Shown piece by piece: positions 58,370 through 64,000 of a stretch of DNA of 64,000 bases; the first letter of the stretch is position 1; each line of letters starts with the position of its first letter. Source of the stretch: Salvator merianae (taxonomy: Eukaryota; Chordata; Lepidosauria; Squamata; Teiidae); NCBI GenBank assembly GCA_003586115.2, contig QVOM02000001.1:17931291-17995290 (forward strand), in the 5' to 3' direction. Made by a program: the position numbers and the translations under genes. The notes beneath the pieces are model-generated. The model saw only the letters and a list, made by a program, of their open reading frames with translations, ran no database searches and was not told the origin of the DNA.

Positions 58370-58515
58370 CCCAGTTTTTAACATGCTTTTAATTGTTGAT
58401 TTTTATATATCTGTGTATTTTTACTCTTGTTTTTAATCTTTTCTATATATAGCTTTCAGGTTGTTTAAAATGAAAAAATGGTGTATAAATGTTTTAAATA
58501 AATATAAATTAAGTT
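58370..58515 (+). mobile_element. LINE 3' tail (L2-like)
   Basis: T-rich sequence, then 'gaaaaaatggtgtataaatg' and 'ttttaaataaatataaat', resembles a diverged L2-type terminal module. Confidence 0.4.
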
Positions 58516-59270
58516 TCTCTACCCATTTGGCAAGGGCCACACATACAAGTAACAGTTATTTAAAAAAAAAATAATTAAATACTTATTTTTATTGTATATA
58601 ATATCGGTACAAACCAGTAATCCATAACATGACCTACACTTCAACAAATTCAATTATTACTGTATTCTAATCCAATTACTGTATTCTAATCCAATTACAG
58701 TATTAGAATGCAAGTAACAGTTATGAATGCAAAAATGCATTCTTCAAGAAATGTTTTATGCCAAGATTTTTTCAGTGGGTTACTCCAAGCAATAGAGCTT
58801 CTCTTTTGAAAGTGAAAGTGTAAATGCTTTCAATTTGATAAAAAGACTATGGGCAATGACCAATGGACTCATTCTTGTGCCAATGAAAGAGAAAACCGAA
58901 ATAGCTGTGGCTATGTAAACCACCCAGGAGAGAAACCATTTCAGGAGAAACACAGTTGTCCAGTGTTAAAATGTGCCAAGCAAATTCACCCAATGTTACT
59001 GCTTTCCTTTGAAATATGGGTTTTTGAAATGCAATGACTTTATACGTTTCCTGCCTTTTCATAAAGTTAGAATGTAATTTTTAGCTGTTGCAGAGGTGAC
59101 TGATAATGCTCACAGTGCAAGATTAGTTGATGATTTATTTTTTTTTTTGTTACTATCACAGATTTGCAGTCTCTTCCCTCAGTGGTCAACCAGATGGCTA
59201 TAGTAAGCTCACAAGCATGAGTGCAACAGCACTTCTCCTAGCTTGTGGTTTTAGAGGTAGGCTTCTGTAT
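58516..59270. other. unannotated, with a 19-bp tandem duplication
   Basis: CCAATTACTGTATTCTAAT-type units are tandem at about 58653-58700. A 10-base T run is at about 59139. No gene is supported. Confidence 0.45.
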
Positions 59271-59723
59271 GGGTCCCTTCCACATGCTGGTGCAGTTTGA
59301 GGGAGGCCCTGCCCCCTCTTAGTACACGCTGTCTGCACAGGACAGAGTCTGGTCTACTGATAGCCTTTTTTTCAGGTCTGCCAGTGTAGAAGGTGGTATA
59401 TCAGACAGCAGAGGCATGTGGATGGCATGCCTTCATGGCCCAGTATACCATGGGGAACCCATTTTAGCAGTGCAACAAAGTATGCCACCAAAATGTCCCC
59501 CTGGGAGCTCTGAAGCCAGGAACCTTTGTTCTTGGCCTTCAGAGCATTTGGAGGCCCCCTATGCCAGCTGCAAAGTTCAGAGCTAGCGTGAAACAGACTA
59601 TCCCAATACGACAGCCTTGTTCTGCACCAAGAGCAATCCATCTCAGTTGGGGACAGATTGTCTATCCCGAACTGGAGCATACCAGTCTGATCTGGAATAG
59701 CACCGGTAGCTGCAGAAACACCC
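59271..59723. mobile_element. MITE, family C
   Basis: The left end is GGGTCCCTTCCACATGCTGG and the right end GTAGCTGCAGAAACACCC. The flanks are TAT and TAA (2 of 3). The interior (ggtctgccagtgtagaagg, ccatggggaacccatttt) matches 38.2 kb. It is 453 bp. Confidence 0.7.
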
Positions 59724-59916
59724 TAATACTGAAAGCAGTTAGCCATCAGGACTAAGAGCCATTATAGAGATGCTTTCTGATCCACTTCCTGTCTCTTACG
59801 CACTTACCCATAACAACTCCTAAATTCAAGGACTATAGGAAACCACCTTATTCCTTATTTCAGGTCAATTAAATTATCCACTGGGCCCAGCTGTTGTTTG
59901 ATTCTCTGATGATTTG

Positions 59917-60328
59917 GGGCCTTTTTGTACTTTCCATCTTGGAGTGGTCTAATCTGACCATTCTAAGATGGAATAGTCTCTGCAATGCAGCTGCCATCTG
60001 CACTGCGAGGGCTGGAACAATTTAGAACTGGGCTTCCAGCACTCACTGTGTGAATGCTGGTTATTCTGCCATGACAGAGGCCACGGAAGTGTCCAGCAGC
60101 TGCCATGGCGACTGGGGATGCCACTCGTGACTGAGCAGCCACAACCATGCTGCACAGCCATGCTGTGTTCCGGGAGCAGTCCAGCTGTTCCTGGTACAGC
60201 CGTGGACAATGTTTTGTTGTCCACAGCTAGTAGCAATCACTCGCAATCTGTAGGCCCTTCACAAAGTACGGATGCATTGTGCTAGTGAGCGTCTTCGTGC
60301 TCACTAGCGCTAAAGTGCAAACAGGCCC
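59917..60328. mobile_element. MITE, family A, complete
   Basis: GGGCCTTTTTGTACTTTCC and AGTGCAAACAGGCCC are the ends. The flanks are TTG and TTT (2 of 3). The left hairpin CCATCTTGGAGTGGTC pairs with GACCATTCTAAGATGG. The right hairpin GCTAGTGAGC pairs perfectly with GCTCACTAGC. It is 412 bp. Confidence 0.75.
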
Positions 60329-60567
60329 TTTATCTCAAGCAGATTCTTTCTCACTACTTACTAATGGTTCTTTTTAAAAAGTGAGATGCCAGAGGTTAAA
60401 CTAAAGATCTGTTCCATGCAAAGCAATCATGTTCCTTCTGGATGATTCCTCCTCCATTCTAGCCTGGGGTTTATCTTTAGGAACAACTAGCAGTGTTTAC
60501 AGGAAAGTGCATAACAAATGTGTAGTGAAGATAGCTTAGGCAGAGATCTACTAGAACCAAGAGTGGC

Positions 60568-61027
60568 AGCCTATTCGCACTTTGTACTAAAGCGTTTCAG
60601 ACGCTCGCTAATACAGTGCTTCCACACTCTGAGGAAGTGCTTGTGACTGGGAGCAGCATATCGCTGCTCCCGATCGTGACTAGCTGTTCAGCACAAATTA
60701 GTGCTCCACAGCTTTACCAGGAGCTGATAGTCAGCTCCTGATAAAGTACACTCACATCTGTTTCCAGGTGCAAGTGCACTGCTGCATTACGCCACTCCAT
60801 GGTCAGCACTTAGGTGATCACATGAGCGCACAGGTGCAATGGCATGATTGCACCTGCACAGGCCTTCACACTGTGTGGTGCTGCCGGTTACCATGGCAGT
60901 GGGCAGATGCTTCCCAGCCACTGTCATGGAACGGATCCAGCAAGGCTACCAGGACACGGTGTGTGGTCAATACCACCATAGAACAGGATAATTATCTGGT
61001 TCAAAGGTGGCAAGTGTGAAAATGCCC
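60568..61027. mobile_element. MITE, family A
   Basis: The ends are AGCCTATTCGCACTTTG and GTGTGAAAATGCCC. The right palindrome slot (60974-61009) has the GAACAGGATAATTATC core of the 33.3 kb copy with several mismatches. The left hairpin (ACTAAAGCG...CGCTCGCTAAT) is imperfect. The flanks do not match. Confidence 0.65.
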
Positions 61028-61284
61028 TAGGTTTCTTGTAGTCAGAATTATGGAGACAGAATGGGCCTGCCTTATTCTTTTCAAAAGCATAACTGAACAT
61101 TGTGTGGTGACGAACTTGATATATTATGGAGACTTCTTTAGAAATACTACTGTGTCAGTTAATTTTTGAGAACAGTCTATGATGCTGATGTTTACCATTT
61201 TCAGAGGAACTGAATTATTTCTCTATGTTTGTCCTCTCACTACTATTTATTCTTTTCTCAGTTATGTCTTTCCATCCCCATTAA

Positions 61285-61401
61285 GGCTGCATCCAGACAT
61301 CACTTACTTATTCCACTATATTTGGATATTCTAGAATAAAACCTGGATATTCTGGAATATCCAAATATAGTAGAATAAATAAGTGACATCGGGATGCAGC
61401 C
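61285..61401. mobile_element. short MITE, family D, complete, TSD TAA
   Basis: The left end GGCTGCATCCAGACATCACT and reversed right end GGCTGCATCCCGATGTCACT pair. TAA flanks both sides (61282-61284, 61402-61404). The 117-bp element is almost one hairpin, ACTATATTTGGATATTC pairing with GAATATCCAAATATAGT. It is the best reference copy of family D here. Confidence 0.85.
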
Positions 61402-61434
61402 TAATTCACCTTCCACTGAAGTTATGCTTTATGT

Positions 61435-61560
61435 CAGGGATCTGGTGACCCTCCAGAGCTTGCTGCCTTTACAAATCCCATCATTTCTGACTATTAGCCA
61501 TGCTGAATGGAAATGATGAGAGTTAGGAGTCCAGCAACATCTGGAGGCCCATTATAGCTG
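61435..61560. mobile_element. foldback hAT-like MITE
   Basis: CAGGGATCTGGTGACCCTCC and reversed right half CAGCTATAATGGGCCTCCAG share spacing, with 'aaatcccatcatttctgac' inverted against 'atgatgagagttaggag'. CTTTATGT precedes it and TTTTATGT lies 4 bp beyond the right end, so the duplication is only tentative. Confidence 0.6.
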
Positions 61561-61612
61561 TACATTTTATGTATAATTTGGAAGCCATGATAGTTCAACA
61601 GTTGGCGATCAG

Positions 61613-62489
61613 GGCAGGATCCGCACAGTACCTTTATGACACCTTGAACTCACAATGAGGACGGGGTGTCTGCCTGACACTGTACTTGCAATGCACTTTC
61701 AGTACGGAAGAAGAGTGCAGCATCTGCACGGACACAGCGCTTCCCCCCTGCAATTCTGCCATAAGATCTGTTATGGCACTTTAGCAGCACAGCTGTCCGA
61801 AGAGCTCTGAGTGTTCGTCAGTTAGCTCTCTCTCTTACACTGCTGCCACTGCTGCTGTCACTGCCACTGCAACTGCCACTTGAGGGGATTTACTGGTCCC
61901 CTCGCTGTCATTCTGTGTTATAAAACACAGGAAATGGCCCATGGGGCTATTTCCTGTGTTTGATACCCCAACCATTAGAGTCAAAGCTGGCGATTCCCTG
62001 TTTTAAATCTGACAGTGGGAGCAGCCCTTCCCCTTTGAGTTCAAAGCCAGGGACACTCTGGCTTTGATCGTGATGAGTGCGGAGACTGATCCCCATGTGG
62101 CAACATCAGTGGCATCAACCTGATGTTGAGAGTGCAGGAAGTCTCCCCAAGCCAAGAGAGGCTCTGATCTTGGCTCAGGATTAGAGGGAGGCCCTCCTCC
62201 CTGAACTAGGGTCAGATCATCTCTTGACTCAGAGAGGAGGGGAGGCAGTTTTCTTAGCCTTGAATACACGGAATGGCCCATGGGGCTGTTTCCTGAGTTC
62301 AAAAACTCCTGCCCATCAGATGGAAGACAGTCTTTGATCTGGCAGTGACGGAGGAAGGAAGTGTGTAGACAGCATGCCTTCAGATTAAAAGAATAGTGCT
62401 ACAAACTGAGTGCTATTCTTTAATGCAAAAGAGGAGAGGTGCTACATTTGTAGCACTCCCCCCCCCCCCCCCCCCGTGCAGATCCTGAC
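61613..62489. mobile_element. MITE-like element, family G, longest copy
   Basis: The left end GGCAGGATCCGCACAGT and reversed right end GTCAGGATCTGCACGGG pair. The flanks are CAG and TAG (2 of 3). Inside are 'acaggaaatggcccatgggg' and 'acggaatggcccatggggct' repeats and inverted segments. The 877 bp has no transposase frame. An 18-base C run sits beside the right end. Confidence 0.65.
62458..62475. repeat. poly-C tract (18 C)
   Basis: Eighteen consecutive C, inside the right end of family G. It is likely to be length-variable and hard to sequence. Confidence 0.95.
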
Positions 62490-62946
62490 TAGATTTAATG
62501 TAGGTTGTTTGGGGTAAGAATAGGGTAAAAGAAAAAGAGAATAGTAAAAGCTGGTAGGGCTGGTAGATCAATTCATGATCTCTTAAAGATGGAGTGAATA
62601 CATTTGCTTCACGCGCACACACACACACACACGTGTGTGTAAGTATCTTTAATGGTAATTTTCCTTGCTTTTAGAAGCAGGGTATGAATTTGACCTTTGG
62701 CTGTGGTGCTACAAGGTGAGATTTATGAAACAGCCACAATGAAATGCAAAACTACTTGAATTTCAAGAATTTTCACATTTTGTTGGATGCTCTGAATTGT
62801 GGATCTCTTTGACAGTATAACTACATGAATTTTTCCAGTAGACTTAGAAAAATACACCTTTCATTATACATGGTTTGCATTTATGGTCCATGTTTCTAGC
62901 CAGATGATTTCTGGATAGTTCTCAAAATGTAGCAGATAAGAACAGA
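62490..62946. other. unannotated, with a CA/GT repeat
   Basis: (CA)n-(GT)n at about 62615-62640 can self-pair. Nothing else is seen. Confidence 0.5.
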
Positions 62947-63385
62947 GGCTGGCTCCAGATGTCGGCTGAATATGGCGCCAACAGGTGATATTTTAGAGAA
63001 AAGTCCCTCTGGAATGACCGCCTGTTGGCTAGATAGCATGAGGGAACAAGCTGTCTGTGCACTCTTTGGTGTGCACACGTCCAGCTATTTCATTGATGAA
63101 ATACCCAGAAGTGCACAATTGTGACCACCGTGCACATGCAGCTGCCTTTTTTGGCCCACACATATGTGTAGTGGCCAGAACTACAATGGCAGCCCCATCT
63201 ATAAGGCAAGTGATAGTGCTATTTCAAGAAAACCCAACATTAGAGTCAAGTTTTCCCAAAATAGGATATCACACGTTTTAGGGGAGATACAGCATAGCTA
63301 TGGTGAGGCTGACACAGGTATGTGTGGCAATCCCACCTTAGCAGCCCCATAATGGCACTATATTCCTCCTGTCTGGAGAGAGACA
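62947..63385. mobile_element. family E element, right end unresolved
   Basis: GGCTGGCTCCAGATGTCGGC is followed by 'aacaggtgatattttagaga' and later 'gtggcaatcccacc' and 'ataatggcactatattcc'. It lines up with 9001-9430 in the same order. No right terminus found. Confidence 0.55.
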
Positions 63386-64000
63386 AAGTAAAATCATGAA
63401 AGAAAAACCAAAGAACATTAGCAAGCCTACAAACCCGCTACACAATGTAATAGAATGGATAGGGTTACCAGATGGAAAACAGGAAAGGGACCTGATCCTT
63501 TTATATTTGCATGGAAGAGGGAATTTCAGCAGCGCTTGTCTGTGTAAGAAACAACACCTGCTGAAATTCCCTTTTCTATGCAACTATTAAGGCACCAGGA
63601 ACCCTGTCCTCTTTTTCATGTGATAACCTCAATCATAGAAGAAGGAATTCTTAGCAGTGACATAACAGCTAGGAACTATACAGAAAAAAATGAATACTGC
63701 AGATGAGATGCCTTACTATATATGTGAAGAGGATATGACCAGGGTATCATTAACACCTCCCCTCTGCCTCAGGGTGGGAGGCATGCAAGCCATTGTGGGT
63801 GTAAGAGAGCAGCAAGTGAATCAGTGCTGTGGGCAAAACTTCCACTTACAGCAGTAAGAATTCCTTCCAGATTTGCTTCAGAGGACTGAAAATGGTGCCA
63901 GATTCTGGTGGTTCTGGATGGAACCCTCACCTGTTGAGTTACCTCCTTCCACTCCACATGTGGAGAGGAGATAAATTCCTCTGACAAAGCACCCCATGGC
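63386..64000. other. unannotated non-coding sequence
   Basis: 'Tgctgaaattcccttttc' (about 63558) and inverted 'gggaatttcagcagcgc' (about 63520) make a local hairpin. No other feature before the window ends. Confidence 0.45.

Noticed and set aside
58849..59037. HPGEKPFQEK peptide resembling a C2H2 zinc-finger linker
   Set aside because: The Cys/His spacing before and after does not fit a C2H2 finger, and there is only one such motif. Likely chance.

Overview
The window is non-coding vertebrate nuclear DNA, most likely from a lepidosaur (lizard or snake relative). Three things point there. A CR1 retrotransposon ends in the typical ATTCTATGATTCT tail. Several L2-clade LINE fragments have (TTTA)n or (AAAC)n-type tails. 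tRNA-derived SINEs and 'tagtccagcatcctg'-type retroposons resemble those common in squamates. I found no convincing protein-coding exon, rRNA, tRNA gene or CRISPR array. The open reading frames are short, mostly lie in repeats and match no family I recognise. The species and the host gene cannot be named from the sequence alone.

The one strong gene-associated signal is a CpG-rich region at about 19.73-21.50 kb. It looks like a plus-strand promoter and first exon. A 14-codon ORF in strong Kozak context (21213-21257) is followed by good splice-donor candidates near 21316 and 21350. If so, 21.35-64 kb may be intron of that gene and 1-19.7 kb its upstream region.

Most recognisable content is short non-autonomous DNA transposons (MITEs). 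I sorted them by terminal repeats and target-site duplications (TSDs). Families A and C have GGGC-type ends next to 3-bp, often TTA, TSDs and look PIF/Harbinger-like. Family D (GGCTGCATCC ends; TAA or TCA) and family F (GGCTGCACC ends; ACT) are similar. Families B, E and G have less certain boundaries. Four elements look hAT-like with CAG-type ends and about 8-bp TSDs (1.5, 7.3, 7.7 and 56.4 kb). A fifth is probable at 61.4 kb. The 56.4 kb element has a perfect TSD.

Several insertions are nested: A inside B (13.4-14.0 kb), L2 inside F (45.8-46.6 kb), an L2 tail inside a long-inverted-repeat element (42.1-42.5 kb), an L2 tail inside C (41.1-41.7 kb), and a reverse-transcriptase-bearing L2 inside G (27.8-29.6 kb). 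About three quarters of 59.27-62.49 kb is MITE sequence.

The most interesting pattern is in family A. Copies carry a hairpin just inside each end. Arm sequences differ between copies, but pairing is kept, including paired changes. I found no new gene system, and no transposase gene that could mobilise these elements.
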